36,480 nt of DNA, from NCBI GenBank assembly GCA_012034865.1, contig JAAUOM010000035.1, positions 1-36,480 on the forward strand, in the 5' to 3' direction. Source of the DNA: Acaryochloris sp. CRU_2_0 (GTDB lineage: Bacteria > Cyanobacteriota > Cyanobacteriia > Thermosynechococcales > Thermosynechococcaceae). The notes under the pieces are model-generated. The model saw only the letters and a program-made list of their open reading frames with translations, ran no database searches and was not told the DNA's origin. Both the position numbers and the translations under genes were made by a program. Each line of letters opens with the position of its first letter. Position 1 is the stretch's first letter. Shown one piece after another: positions 26,504-35,073 of the stretch.

Positions 26504-27160
26504 TTAACGCATCCGGTTTGCTGCATCTTCGAAGGCTAAGGCTGCTTTTTGCGTGACTTCCACGGCAAAGAGTTCATCAGCAATAGAAGGAGATAGGGTA
26601 AATGTATCTAGCCCTTGTGTTGCCAAATAGGTCATTTCTTCGATATTACGAATACTGGCAACGAGAAGTTTTGTAGAACTATGAGTCCTATCGAGAATTT
26701 GCTGCATGGTAGCCAGTTGTTGGGGACCATTTTCACCTAAAGCGGTGATCCGACCTAGGTAAGGGGCGGCAAAATTGGCTTTGATAGCGGCAGCGATCAG
26801 GACTTGATGGATGGCGTAGACGCCTGTGAGCGTGACGCGAATGCCTTGGGTCAGGAGTTGAGTGGCTGCTTCTGTCCCTGCTAGGGTAATGGGGACTTTA
26901 ACGACTGCTCGCTGATCTATAGCTGCAATGGCTTGGCCTCTCGCCACCAATTCTGCAACTTCTGTACCCCAGGTTTGTAGGTGAATTTCTTGGGCACCCA
27001 GTTGAAAGGCTTGGGTTGCCAACTGTTGCAGTTGGGCTAGCGAACAAGGAACTTGGGCTTGTTCCAGCAAAATGGGATTAGTGGTAACGCCATAGAATAG
27101 ACCCTTGGTAAGCCAATGCTCCCATTGATCTACCTTGGCAGTGTCTAAATAGAAGTACAT
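26504..27160 (-). CDS. transaldolase-family aldolase
   Basis: A 218-aa TIM-barrel protein of the short transaldolase/fructose-6-phosphate aldolase group. MYFYLDTAKVDQW opens the chain, GVTTNPILL (24-32) carries the family Thr and Asn, and the Schiff-base lysine is K88 in AVVKVP. The later strands RVTLTGVYA and LLVASIRNIEEM match TalC-like proteins. The length is that of the FSA/TalC subgroup rather than the 320-390-residue classical transaldolase. Whether it transfers dihydroxyacetone in the pentose phosphate pathway or cleaves F6P cannot be told. It lies downstream of the R3H ATPase on the same strand with a 101-bp gap. Confidence 0.85.
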   Translation of the reverse strand: MYFYLDTAKVDQWEHWLTKGLFYGVTTNPILLEQAQVPCSLAQLQQLATQAFQLGAQEIHLQTWGTEVAELVARGQAIAAIDQRAVVKVPITLAGTEAATQLLTQGIRVTLTGVYAIHQVLIAAAIKANFAAPYLGRITALGENGPQQLATMQQILDRTHSSTKLLVASIRNIEEMTYLATQGLDTFTLSPSIADELFAVEVTQKAALAFEDAANRMR

Positions 27161-27261
27161 GGGGAATCTGCGATGTCTCCATAATAGCCAGCTTCAGGAT
27201 CTTACCCTTTGAGGGTGAGGATGGCTGGGATTTGGATCAGCGCAGATCGCCATCCCCCAGA

Positions 27262-29001
27262 TCAGGCTGGATAAATGCGGAGGCGGCGGTTGGGGTCTTC
27301 CCCAAAACTGCGGGATTGGAGACGATAGTGTTCAATCAATTCATGCTGCATTTTGCGGATACTCGCAGAGCGAGGCAGCAGCTCCACGGGCTGGCGTTTA
27401 GGAATGACAATTTGTTCCACGGCGAGTCTGGCTTCTTCTAAGGCTTCCATTTCGTCATCACTACTACTCCCCGTCAGCAGCGTTAGATCGACTAATTCGG
27501 GGGTACTAGGATCATCCATATTCACCAAGCGGTGCAACCCTCTGGCAATTTGAGGAATTGTGCTGGATTGGATCGTGTGAATTGGCACTTGCCGAGATTT
27601 TGCCAGGTGGCGAAGTTTAGAGTGATGTTTCAGGTGCGATCGCACTGCCAAAATGACATCGGCATGATCAATATCCTTGGTGAGGACAATGGGCAGATTC
27701 AAGGTGGTAATCACCTGATCGAGCTGGGAGCGACTGACTGCATAGGGATAAACCTGTAAAGGCAGATCCTCGCCATTGGGGCCGGCGGTGTAATGGAGGA
27801 GATTCCCGTAGGGATCTGGCTGCTGTAACGAGGTATCCAGCAACCGTTGAAACTCATTGCGATCGGACTGAGCTGGGGTAGAAACAGCAGGTGCAGGCAC
27901 AGGCTGCATCCGGCCTGAAGAGCGCCAACCGCTAGGAGCTGAGGCAATCGGCGTTGGTTCTAGATTAGGCGTCGGGGAGAGTTCATGGGTAATCGTGACT
28001 TTGCCCTTCTCACTGATCGTGCGCACCTGGGGATGGGGGGGACGACCTCTGAGTAAACTATCGATGGTATTAGCAACCTCTTCATGGACAATCCAGCGGG
28101 TTCGCTCTAACATTTCCACAGCAATATCAAAGGTGGGAGGGGCTTTGCGCTCCAGAATGCTCTTTTGGCTACCCCGTCGGCGGGCTTCATCATCCCCCAG
28201 GGTGACAGACTGAATCCCTCCCACTAAATCCGATAGGGTGGGATTCTTCATCAAATTCTCAATGCGGTTACCGTGGGCAGTGCCAATCAGTTGTACGCCT
28301 CGCTCAGCAATGGTACGGGCGGCGGCAGCTTCCAGTTCAGTGCCAATTTCGTCAATCACAATCACTTCTGGCATATGATTTTCCACCGCTTCAATCATTA
28401 CCTGATGCTGAAGTTCTGGACGAGCCACCTGCATCCGCCGCGCCCGACCAATGGCCGGGTGAGGAATATCCCCATCCCCAGCAATTTCATTAGAGGTGTC
28501 AATGATCACCACTCGTTTGAGAAAATCATCGGCTAACACCCGAGCAATTTCTCGCAGAGCGGTGGTTTTGCCCACCCCTGGTCGCCCCAGCATGAGAATA
28601 GAACGACCACTTTCCACCAAGTCTCGGATAATTTCTGTCGTCCCCAGAACGGCCCGTCCCACCCGGCAGGTGAGGCCAATAATCTCCCCTTGACGGTTGC
28701 GCATGGCACTAATCCGGTGCAAGGTTCGCTCAATGCCTGCCCGATTATCACCACTAAAATGGCTGACGCGTTCGATACAGTAGTCTAAATCCTCACGACT
28801 AATCGGGTCTGGGGAGATATAGTCTGCTTGCTCAGGGAAACGAGCCTCTGGCTGACGACCCAAATCCATCACTACCTCAATAAGTTGATGGCACTGAGGG
28901 TGAGTATTGATTTGCGATCGCAATCTTTCTGGCAAGATCTTGAGAAGCTCATCAAGATTATCGGTAATGAGGGGGCGGTCTCCTAGTGCTTGTTCAACCA
29001 T
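27262..29001 (-). CDS. Ycf45-like AAA ATPase with C-terminal R3H domain
   Basis: A 579-aa cytosolic protein, called single-stranded nucleic acid binding R3H protein or Ycf45 in cyanobacteria and algae. The ATPase core resembles SpoIIIAA: Walker A GRPGVGKT (139-146), VVIIDTSNEIAGDGD, Walker B VIVIDEIGTELEA and LIGTAHGN. A Pro/Ser-rich linker spans about 335-385. The C-terminal segment (about 515-575) ends RKMQHELIEHYRLQSRSFG plus EDPNRRLRIYP, an R3H-type single-strand binding domain. The biological role is poorly defined. It lies 55 bp downstream of ldpA on the same strand and may be co-transcribed with it. Confidence 0.9.
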   Translation of the reverse strand: MVEQALGDRPLITDNLDELLKILPERLRSQINTHPQCHQLIEVVMDLGRQPEARFPEQADYISPDPISREDLDYCIERVSHFSGDNRAGIERTLHRISAMRNRQGEIIGLTCRVGRAVLGTTEIIRDLVESGRSILMLGRPGVGKTTALREIARVLADDFLKRVVIIDTSNEIAGDGDIPHPAIGRARRMQVARPELQHQVMIEAVENHMPEVIVIDEIGTELEAAAARTIAERGVQLIGTAHGNRIENLMKNPTLSDLVGGIQSVTLGDDEARRRGSQKSILERKAPPTFDIAVEMLERTRWIVHEEVANTIDSLLRGRPPHPQVRTISEKGKVTITHELSPTPNLEPTPIASAPSGWRSSGRMQPVPAPAVSTPAQSDRNEFQRLLDTSLQQPDPYGNLLHYTAGPNGEDLPLQVYPYAVSRSQLDQVITTLNLPIVLTKDIDHADVILAVRSHLKHHSKLRHLAKSRQVPIHTIQSSTIPQIARGLHRLVNMDDPSTPELVDLTLLTGSSSDDEMEALEEARLAVEQIVIPKRQPVELLPRSASIRKMQHELIEHYRLQSRSFGEDPNRRLRIYPA

Positions 29002-29056
29002 AGGTAAAAATGGAGAATGCAGTAATCATGAATAAAAAACTAGTGGCGATCTAACC

Positions 29057-30223
29057 CTAAAGCACTCCCCCTGATTGCTCTAGAGCAGGGATGGCAGGTG
29101 AATCTCGACCCCGTTCTGTAGTAACAAACTGCCGATGGGAAATGAGGCGATGGGGTTTAAGGGGGTCGATCAACGAAGAGGCCAGGGCAACGGCTGTTTG
29201 CAGCAATGGGGGGTGATCTTCCAACTTGTAAGCAGCGCGCATTTCTAGCTCAGCTTGTACTGCTGACAGTAATTGGCGCGCAAAGCTGCCATAGGCAATA
29301 CCCGCCACGTAGGGACGAGGGAATCTTAAATCAAGGGAGGAACGGTTTGCCATCAAACGCGGATGTAGTAACCCTTTGGCTTTGAGTTTAGCAAGAGTAT
29401 GCCGATTTGTGCCGCCTGCCAGTTGGACATAGCCCGGTAAATGGGCTTGCAGAACTTTTTCTGCAAGCTTAACCGTGGCGCGGGTGACCCCGTCCCCCAA
29501 GTCTCCACTCATGGGACGGCCATCGGTTTGCCAGATCAAGGGACAGGGAAGGGGGGATATGAACGCATACAGATCAGCAAGATAGGCCAACAGCCCCTCT
29601 CCATCGGGACAACTGATGGCCAAGACTTGTAAGTGGGGAATAAAAGGCTCTAGGGTTTGCCAGAGATGACGAAACTCACGAATGCGACCCACTTGAGTAT
29701 GAATTTCCAAAGCCTGAACAATCCCCGCCTGGATGAACGGTCCCACCAGGTCTGGTTGGGCGGTATGGGAAATTGTCGTAATCTGTTGAACCGGGCAGAC
29801 GGGTAAACAGCGACCACAGCCATAGCAACGGTCTGCAATGACCCCACCCGTTTGCGGGTTGAGGAATGCGATCGCCTCTGCTGGGCAAACCGTCACACAG
29901 GGTTGAGAACAAGCCGCTGGACACTGCTGAGGATTGAGGATTGCTTTGCGAAAATGTGGATCTTCACCATCATTGAGGCTGACCATTAACAGCGGCCTAT
30001 GGGCATTCTCAGAGGGCTGGAGGTGACTTGCGGTTGCGATCGCCCCTTGAGCAGCAGTGATCACCGCCGGATCCGCCGCTACATCAATACAATCTGCGCC
30101 CGCCAGGGTATAGGCTAGAACCAGGTTGCGAACCACGGGTAAATGCTGGTAACTAGCCCCACAAATTAACTTAAACCAATGTCCTTCCTGTAAGGATTGG
30201 ACAGGAGATACGTAATCAGTCAC
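29057..30223 (-). CDS. ldpA: LdpA, iron-sulfur protein of circadian light input
   Basis: A 388-aa protein matching LdpA (light-dependent period A), which in Synechococcus elongatus tunes the circadian period to light through redox sensing. Two ferredoxin-like 4Fe-4S motifs are visible: C101, C105, C109, C113 (CPAACSQPCVTVCP) and C133, C136, C139, C143 (CYGCGRCLPVCP). The flanking text VVRNLVLAYTLAGADCIDVA and the C-terminal PYVAGIAYGSFARQLL are typical. It lies 43 bp after ndhN on the same strand, a pairing often seen in cyanobacteria and consistent with a shared redox theme. Confidence 0.93.
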   Translation of the reverse strand: MTDYVSPVQSLQEGHWFKLICGASYQHLPVVRNLVLAYTLAGADCIDVAADPAVITAAQGAIATASHLQPSENAHRPLLMVSLNDGEDPHFRKAILNPQQCPAACSQPCVTVCPAEAIAFLNPQTGGVIADRCYGCGRCLPVCPVQQITTISHTAQPDLVGPFIQAGIVQALEIHTQVGRIREFRHLWQTLEPFIPHLQVLAISCPDGEGLLAYLADLYAFISPLPCPLIWQTDGRPMSGDLGDGVTRATVKLAEKVLQAHLPGYVQLAGGTNRHTLAKLKAKGLLHPRLMANRSSLDLRFPRPYVAGIAYGSFARQLLSAVQAELEMRAAYKLEDHPPLLQTAVALASSLIDPLKPHRLISHRQFVTTERGRDSPAIPALEQSGGVL

Positions 30224-30266
30224 CCTTTCAGTTTAATCAGAAATGATGAGGTTCGGGTTGATGATC

Positions 30267-30722
30267 CTAGGCAGCAGCGACAATTTGTTGCAACGGTTGC
30301 CATTCAAAAGCACGGGCTCCACCCAACTCAATCACCACCTTCAGCCGAGGTTCCGCTGAGGTGATGGCATCCAAATAAGCCAGCTCTTGTCGATCGAGTC
30401 GTTTACCATCATAAAGCCACAGCGCCAGTCCCTTCGCTTGAGGCGGCAGATTCTGCAAGTGATAGGTCACATAGGGCGGCAAGAAATAGGTACGAATCTC
30501 GTTCTTTCCCAGGTGCGGAGGCCGGACGCCATGCACCTCAGTAAAATAGGAGGCTAAATCACCCATGCCTGGTGCAGATACAAACCGAGTCAAATAACCC
30601 GCCGCCCGTAGACGGCGCTTATAGCGGCCTTCAAAGCCCCCTTCAGACGGGACATAAACGCCCACAGCACCCGATTGTTCTACCGTGCGGATGAATTTTT
30701 TACCAGTCGCAAACAGTGGCAT
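30267..30722 (-). CDS. ndhN: NAD(P)H-quinone oxidoreductase subunit N
   Basis: The NdhN subunit of the thylakoid NDH-1 complex (cyclic electron flow, respiration, CO2 uptake), 151 aa. The start is placed at ATG 30722, giving MPLFATGKKFIRTVEQSGAV, the normal terminus, with TAGGAT upstream; the in-frame start at 30806 adds 28 atypical residues. Diagnostic stretches are GVYVPSEGGFEGRYKRRLRA, VHGVRPPHLGK, YFLPPYV and VVIELGGARAFEWQPLQ. It is soluble without membrane helices, as expected for an oxygenic-specific peripheral subunit. It heads an ndhN-ldpA unit; the 173 bp upstream to the helicase gene presumably holds the promoter. Confidence 0.93.
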   Translation of the reverse strand: MPLFATGKKFIRTVEQSGAVGVYVPSEGGFEGRYKRRLRAAGYLTRFVSAPGMGDLASYFTEVHGVRPPHLGKNEIRTYFLPPYVTYHLQNLPPQAKGLALWLYDGKRLDRQELAYLDAITSAEPRLKVVIELGGARAFEWQPLQQIVAAA

Positions 30723-30895
30723 AAATCCTACAGTTATCCTGAATTCTAATAGTTGCAACACATAGTCATTCTTAAAGTTACACGAAATTGAGGAGGTGGT
30801 AGTCATCTTTGTCCCTTCAAAAATCCTCTTTCCCGTACTTTCGGTTCAAAATTCTCCAGCAGTTCTTAGTCTAAACTCCATTTGGACTTGTAAGT

Positions 30896-32350
30896 TTAGT
30901 GGGCTTGGCAGATAAATAACCGTTTGGCGGCTCTGGTGACGGCCACATAGAGGAGTTGATTGCGTTCTTTGAGGTTGCGATGGCCAAAGGCCGACCGGAG
31001 GTCATCACGCATCAGATTCGGCAGATCCACAAACACATTCGCAAACGTTGACCCCTGGGATTTGTGAATTGTGAGGGCATAACTATAGTTCAAGTTAGCA
31101 AACCGCTGCTGTTTGAGTCGCCAAAAATCCTGCCATTGCTTGTACTCCGCCAAACGTTGCAGTTCCCGTTGGAATCGCTGCTGTTCAGATTCGTGCAATA
31201 CCGTAACATCAATGTCCAAATTGGCATCGGTCTCCACTAGCAATCGCCAGACCCGCCAGCCCGATGCTTCATCTTCATAGGCATCTGCTACCCAACATTC
31301 AGCAGAGGTCTGCATCAGAATTTCGTCCTCCCGCCGGAACACAGGACTCGTGGCAATCAAGCGTTCACCAGGAACAAATCGGCAAGCCTCTGAGCCGAAA
31401 ATGGCATCCCGAATCCGACGGTTGAGGGCAGTGACCCGTTGGTTCGTGTAGGCTAAAGCTCGAACATAATCTGGATCGGCTTGGCTGTTTTCACAGGTAA
31501 AGGCTCGTAGTAACTGTTGCCTCCACTCCGCTTCCCGCAAAACCACAGTTCCTTCGGTCATATCAGGGCTGAGGTCAGTCCGAAAGGTGGGCAGGCAATA
31601 GGAGTCCAAATTACAGCGAACCGATTCTGCTAACCTGCCAATGGAGCTGCCATAGCGAACTACTTCCGTTAGGAGCACTTTGTTGGCAATACTCAGAAAA
31701 GTTTGGGAGGCTACTTCATTAATGGGGGGAAGCTGGGCAGAATCGCCCACAAACAGAATTTGCGTCGTTAAGTGATAAGCATAAAGCTCGGTCTGCAATA
31801 GCTCCCAGAGATTCCGGTTGATCATCGAACATTCATCAATGACTACCAGGGCAAATTTGCCAAAGGAATTTTCCTGATCTGGGTCAGGGATAAATTCCTG
31901 TTCTCCCGTTTCTGGGTCAATCTGAGGACGCAAGCCCAGTAATTGACAACAGGTGAGACAGTCCACGTCCAGTCCCCACGCCGACACCATTTGGTTGAGA
32001 ACTTTGGTAGCCTTATTGGTGAAGGCACTAAAGACAACGACCCGACGATCCCCTCGATCTTGCAACTGTGAGATAAAAGCTTGCAGTAAGGTGGTTTTGC
32101 CCGTACCTGCATACCCTGCCAACACAAACATCCGTTCTGGACTGTCTAAAAAGGCATGGAGTTGATCCAGTGCCGTCTGTTGATGAGCGGTGAGGGTGAT
32201 ACCAGACGCCGTCTGACCTGCTATAGCCTGAGATTTTGAACCAACCGAATGTATTTTGGACTCTAAAACCTCTAAATTCCCTGATTCTGAGGGAATTTGA
32301 GTCTTTGTTCCCCCGGAATTGGGGGTCTGGGAGGGCTGAGTGCAGGGCAT
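30896..32350 (-). CDS. SF1B (Dda/RecD2-like) DNA helicase
   Basis: A 484-aa ATP-dependent 5'-3' helicase-type protein. The start is taken at ATG 32350 (MPCTQPSQ); a TTG at 32365 is in frame. After about 50 low-complexity residues come TAHQQTALDQLHAFL and Walker A GYAGTGKT (79-86), then VVFSAFTNKATKVL (motif Ia), VVIDECSMI (II), ILFVGDSAQLPPI (III), ALTIHKSQGSTFANV (V) and LLYVAVTRAAKRLFI (VI). Family relatives act in repair or replication restart. Part of its N-terminus is encoded by a dispersed palindromic repeat. It is followed 173 bp on by ndhN and preceded 34 bp upstream by a hypothetical gene on the same strand. Confidence 0.88.
   Translation of the reverse strand: MPCTQPSQTPNSGGTKTQIPSESGNLEVLESKIHSVGSKSQAIAGQTASGITLTAHQQTALDQLHAFLDSPERMFVLAGYAGTGKTTLLQAFISQLQDRGDRRVVVFSAFTNKATKVLNQMVSAWGLDVDCLTCCQLLGLRPQIDPETGEQEFIPDPDQENSFGKFALVVIDECSMINRNLWELLQTELYAYHLTTQILFVGDSAQLPPINEVASQTFLSIANKVLLTEVVRYGSSIGRLAESVRCNLDSYCLPTFRTDLSPDMTEGTVVLREAEWRQQLLRAFTCENSQADPDYVRALAYTNQRVTALNRRIRDAIFGSEACRFVPGERLIATSPVFRREDEILMQTSAECWVADAYEDEASGWRVWRLLVETDANLDIDVTVLHESEQQRFQRELQRLAEYKQWQDFWRLKQQRFANLNYSYALTIHKSQGSTFANVFVDLPNLMRDDLRSAFGHRNLKERNQLLYVAVTRAAKRLFICQAH
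32310..32336. repeat. dispersed C/G palindromic repeat inside the helicase gene
   Basis: CCCCCGGAATTGGGGG followed by TCTGGGAGGGC matches, with few changes, the right arm of the element at 26424-26450 (CCCCCCAGAATTGGGGGG then TCGGGGGGGC). Read on minus it encodes PSQTPNSGG near the helicase N-terminus. A separate 9-bp stem (AAATTCCCT 32274-32282 with AGGGAATTT 32290-32298) lies beside it. Confidence 0.55.
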
Positions 32351-32384
32351 AACGCTTTGGTGCAAGAGTTCAGTAGTCTAATGC

Positions 32385-32789
32385 TTAGAGCAGAGTTAGC
32401 TCATTCAATGCAACCTGAAAGTTCTCTTGCAGATGGGTTTTAAGCTGTTGGAGAAACTCATCTCGCTGGGGGAATTTCTCGGTACGTTTGGGTTTGCGGT
32501 TCTCATCCAAGATCCAGCCATAGTCACTACTTAAGCGCAAGGCTCCATTCCAATCTGCGATGGATACAATCAGATCATCCGCTGGGACGCAGTCTACGTC
32601 ATTAACTCGAAATACATAGTTAAATGTGTTTTGCTGCGCCGCTGCTACCGTAGAAGATTGCCCATAGGTCACTGCCAATTTTTCCTGCATCTGGACTACC
32701 AATTCGGTATTTTCAATGTCTGTCAGGGTGCGCACACAGAGGGTGATGGCAAAGTAAAACTCTTCTACAGGGACAAACTCTAAGTGCAT
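32385..32789 (-). CDS. conserved hypothetical protein
   Basis: A 134-aa soluble protein that I cannot assign. It starts MHLEFVPVEEFYFAITLCVR, has a helical middle (NTELVVQMQEKLAV), a DVDCVPADDLIVSIADWNG strand region, and ends in a charged helix (RDEFLQQLKTHLQENFQ). No signal peptide, membrane helix or catalytic motif is visible. The start is ATG 32789. It is first in a run of minus-strand genes, 34 bp before the helicase, and could be co-transcribed with it. It is divergent from the response regulator gene (98 bp between starts). Confidence 0.75.
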   Translation of the reverse strand: MHLEFVPVEEFYFAITLCVRTLTDIENTELVVQMQEKLAVTYGQSSTVAAAQQNTFNYVFRVNDVDCVPADDLIVSIADWNGALRLSSDYGWILDENRKPKRTEKFPQRDEFLQQLKTHLQENFQVALNELTLL

Positions 32790-32887
32790 GAATGTACCTT
32801 TAACTTATATCTACTTAGATCCACCCACCATACTGACAGATTCGGGCGGTAAACTGAAGCTAGTTAGTTATTCTCAGTGATGAAGAT

Positions 32888-33571
32888 ATGAGCGGGCATT
32901 TACTATTGGTGGATGATGAGCCAGGACTGCGAGAAGCTGTGCAAGCCTATCTAGAAGACAGCGGTTTTACAGTCGATGTCGCTAGTAATGCCAAAGTAGG
33001 CTGGGATGCCTTGCAACAGCACATCCCAGATTTGGTGATTTCCGATATCATGATGCCAGAAGTGGATGGGTATCAATTTCTGGCGCATCTGCGTGCCGAT
33101 CCACGGTTCAGTCGCTTACCGATCGTGTTTTTAACAGCCAGAGGCATGACCAAGGATCGGATTGAGGGTTATAACGCGGGTGTGGATGCCTATCTTTCCA
33201 AGCCCTTTGATCCTGATGAGCTGGTGGCCATTGTCACCAATCTTTTGGCTCGCAAAGAAACCAAAGATGCCACAGCTACCACCGATATTGCCGACTTAGC
33301 CAACCAAGTTGCCGAAATCCGAGCCTTACTGATGAGTCGGAACTCCCTGCCCACTCCTACTACCCCCACCATCAAAATTGATTTTACCCCGCGCGAACAG
33401 AGTGTCTTGGATCTCGTCGCTGAAGGGCTGATGAATAAAGAGATCGCCCGTCGTTTACAAACCAGCGTCCGCAACGTTGAAAAATATGTGAGCAGGTTAT
33501 TTAGTAAAACAGGTACCAATAGCCGAACCGAACTGGTACGCTTTGCTTTGGAGAATGGTCTAACACAGTAA
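32888..33571 (+). CDS. NarL/LuxR-type response regulator (Ycf29-like)
   Basis: A 227-aa two-component regulator. The receiver domain has D9/D10, phospho-acceptor D53 in ISDIMMPEVDG, the Thr of VFLTARG and Lys in YLSKPFDPDEL. After a helical linker and a Pro/Thr-rich hinge (about 150-163), a LuxR-type helix-turn-helix follows: TPREQSVLDLVAEGLMNKEI, RRLQTSVRNVEKYVSRLFSK. This arrangement, with the wording of the receiver, fits the Ycf29-like regulators shared by cyanobacteria and red-lineage plastids. It is followed after 5 bp by ictB, so the two are probably one transcript; a regulatory link to carbon status is inference only. Confidence 0.88.
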   Translation: MSGHLLLVDDEPGLREAVQAYLEDSGFTVDVASNAKVGWDALQQHIPDLVISDIMMPEVDGYQFLAHLRADPRFSRLPIVFLTARGMTKDRIEGYNAGVDAYLSKPFDPDELVAIVTNLLARKETKDATATTDIADLANQVAEIRALLMSRNSLPTPTTPTIKIDFTPREQSVLDLVAEGLMNKEIARRLQTSVRNVEKYVSRLFSKTGTNSRTELVRFALENGLTQ

Positions 33572-33576
33572 AGCCT

Positions 33577-34974
33577 ATGAATACAATTTGGCAAAATCTT
33601 ACTCTGACCACCGTCAATACCCGTCAATGGCGTCAGGGGAGTTTACTTTGGCGATCGCTGGGGTTTCTACGGGAATGGCGTCAGGGGAGTTGGCTTCTGC
33701 AATGGCATCAGGAAATTGGAGCCGTACTGTTGACAGCCATCTTTGTTCTGGCTCCCTTTGTGCCGAATACCTTGACCGGGTTCCTGGCGGTTGCCTGTGG
33801 TGGCTTCTGGCTGTTGCTGACCCTATCGGATGATCTCAAAACCAGTCGTTTTTCCCCCATTTATTTGCTGGTGTCTTTATTCTGGGGCATTACTGTAATG
33901 GCCACGGTTTTATCCCCGGTGAGAATGGCAGCCCTATCGGGGTTGGCAAAAATGACCCTCTATCTATTTGTCTTTGCACTGACTGAGCGGGTCATCCGGT
34001 CTCCACGCTGGCGATCTGGGTTGATTACAGTCTATTTGCACATCGCCCTGATTGTGTCCATCTACGGGGTACGGCAGAAAATGTTTGGCGCAGCGGCTTT
34101 GGCCACCTGGGTTGATCCTACTTCTACCACTGCTGAAGAAGTACGGGTGTACAGCTATCTAGGTAATCCCAATTTGTTGGCTGCCTATATTCTGCCTGCG
34201 CTGATTTTCAGTCTCTGTGCGCTGGTGGCTTGGCAACGTTGGGGGGCAAAACTGTTGGCAGCAACCATGCTGGTGATCCACTGCGCTTGCATGTATTGGA
34301 CTGGGTGTCGTGGGGCTTGGATTGGTTTGGTACTTGCCCTTTTCGTGATGGCAATGATGACCCTTTATTGGCTGTTGCCCTATTTACCTCGATTTTGGCA
34401 GGTTTGGATTTTTCCCCTCACCATCGGTACTATTTTTGGGGTGGTGTTTTTGGGTATTTTGTTGGTTGCCCCGTTGCGCAATCGCGTTTTAAGTATGTTT
34501 TCTGGTCGGGCTGATAGTAGTAACAATTTCCGCATCAATGTTTGGGAAGCTGTGCAGGGAATGATTCGCAAACGACCTCTGCTAGGGATTGGTCCTGGTA
34601 ACGCTGCGTTTAATAAAATTTATCCCTTGCACCAAAAGCCAAATTTTAACGCCCTCAGTTCCTATTCTATTTATCTGGAAACCTTAGTAGAGACAGGGGC
34701 AGTGGGGTTTGCCTGTCTGATGTGGTTAATTGCACTGATCTTTCAGCAAGGTTGGGTTCAACTGCAAAAGCTACGAAGGTTGCAAAATCAAGAGGTGTGG
34801 TGGTTGATGGGGGCGATCGCAACCATTATCGGTTTACTGATTCATGGATTCGTGGATACGGTTTGGTATCGCCCCGAAGTCAATACCCTGTGGTGGTTCA
34901 TGGTGGCCATCGTCGCTAGCTATTATCGACAGACCTCAGCCGTGGAGGAACCCACCTCCCTAAGCGTAGAATAG
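33577..34974 (+). CDS. ictB: IctB, O-antigen-ligase-like membrane protein
   Basis: A 465-aa membrane protein of the IctB family, first linked to inorganic carbon accumulation in Synechococcus and built like Wzy_C/O-antigen ligases. About ten hydrophobic segments are visible from residue 45 on. The ligase-like periplasmic region contains YSYLGNPNLLAAYILPAL, CRGAWIGLVLA and RKRPLLGIGPGNAAF. The hydrophilic N-terminus holds a direct duplication, WRQGSLLW and WRQGSWLLQW, from an 18-bp DNA repeat (33626-33643 and 33674-33691). Its true activity is unsettled; transport was the first proposal, ligase the fold-based one. It lies 5 bp after the response regulator gene. Confidence 0.9.
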   Translation: MNTIWQNLTLTTVNTRQWRQGSLLWRSLGFLREWRQGSWLLQWHQEIGAVLLTAIFVLAPFVPNTLTGFLAVACGGFWLLLTLSDDLKTSRFSPIYLLVSLFWGITVMATVLSPVRMAALSGLAKMTLYLFVFALTERVIRSPRWRSGLITVYLHIALIVSIYGVRQKMFGAAALATWVDPTSTTAEEVRVYSYLGNPNLLAAYILPALIFSLCALVAWQRWGAKLLAATMLVIHCACMYWTGCRGAWIGLVLALFVMAMMTLYWLLPYLPRFWQVWIFPLTIGTIFGVVFLGILLVAPLRNRVLSMFSGRADSSNNFRINVWEAVQGMIRKRPLLGIGPGNAAFNKIYPLHQKPNFNALSSYSIYLETLVETGAVGFACLMWLIALIFQQGWVQLQKLRRLQNQEVWWLMGAIATIIGLLIHGFVDTVWYRPEVNTLWWFMVAIVASYYRQTSAVEEPTSLSVE

Positions 34975-35073
34975 CAGCGAACGGCGGAGAAACTATTTAG
35001 ATTTTAGGGGCGTCAAAGAGAGTATCGGTCGGTTGTTGAATCTCTCTAAACTCCTTGTAAGGCAGTGACACCT

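Noticed and set aside
27232..28693. Several plus-strand frames inside the R3H ATPase gene
   Set aside because: Shadows of a strongly conserved minus-strand ATPase; their peptides match nothing and lack starts.
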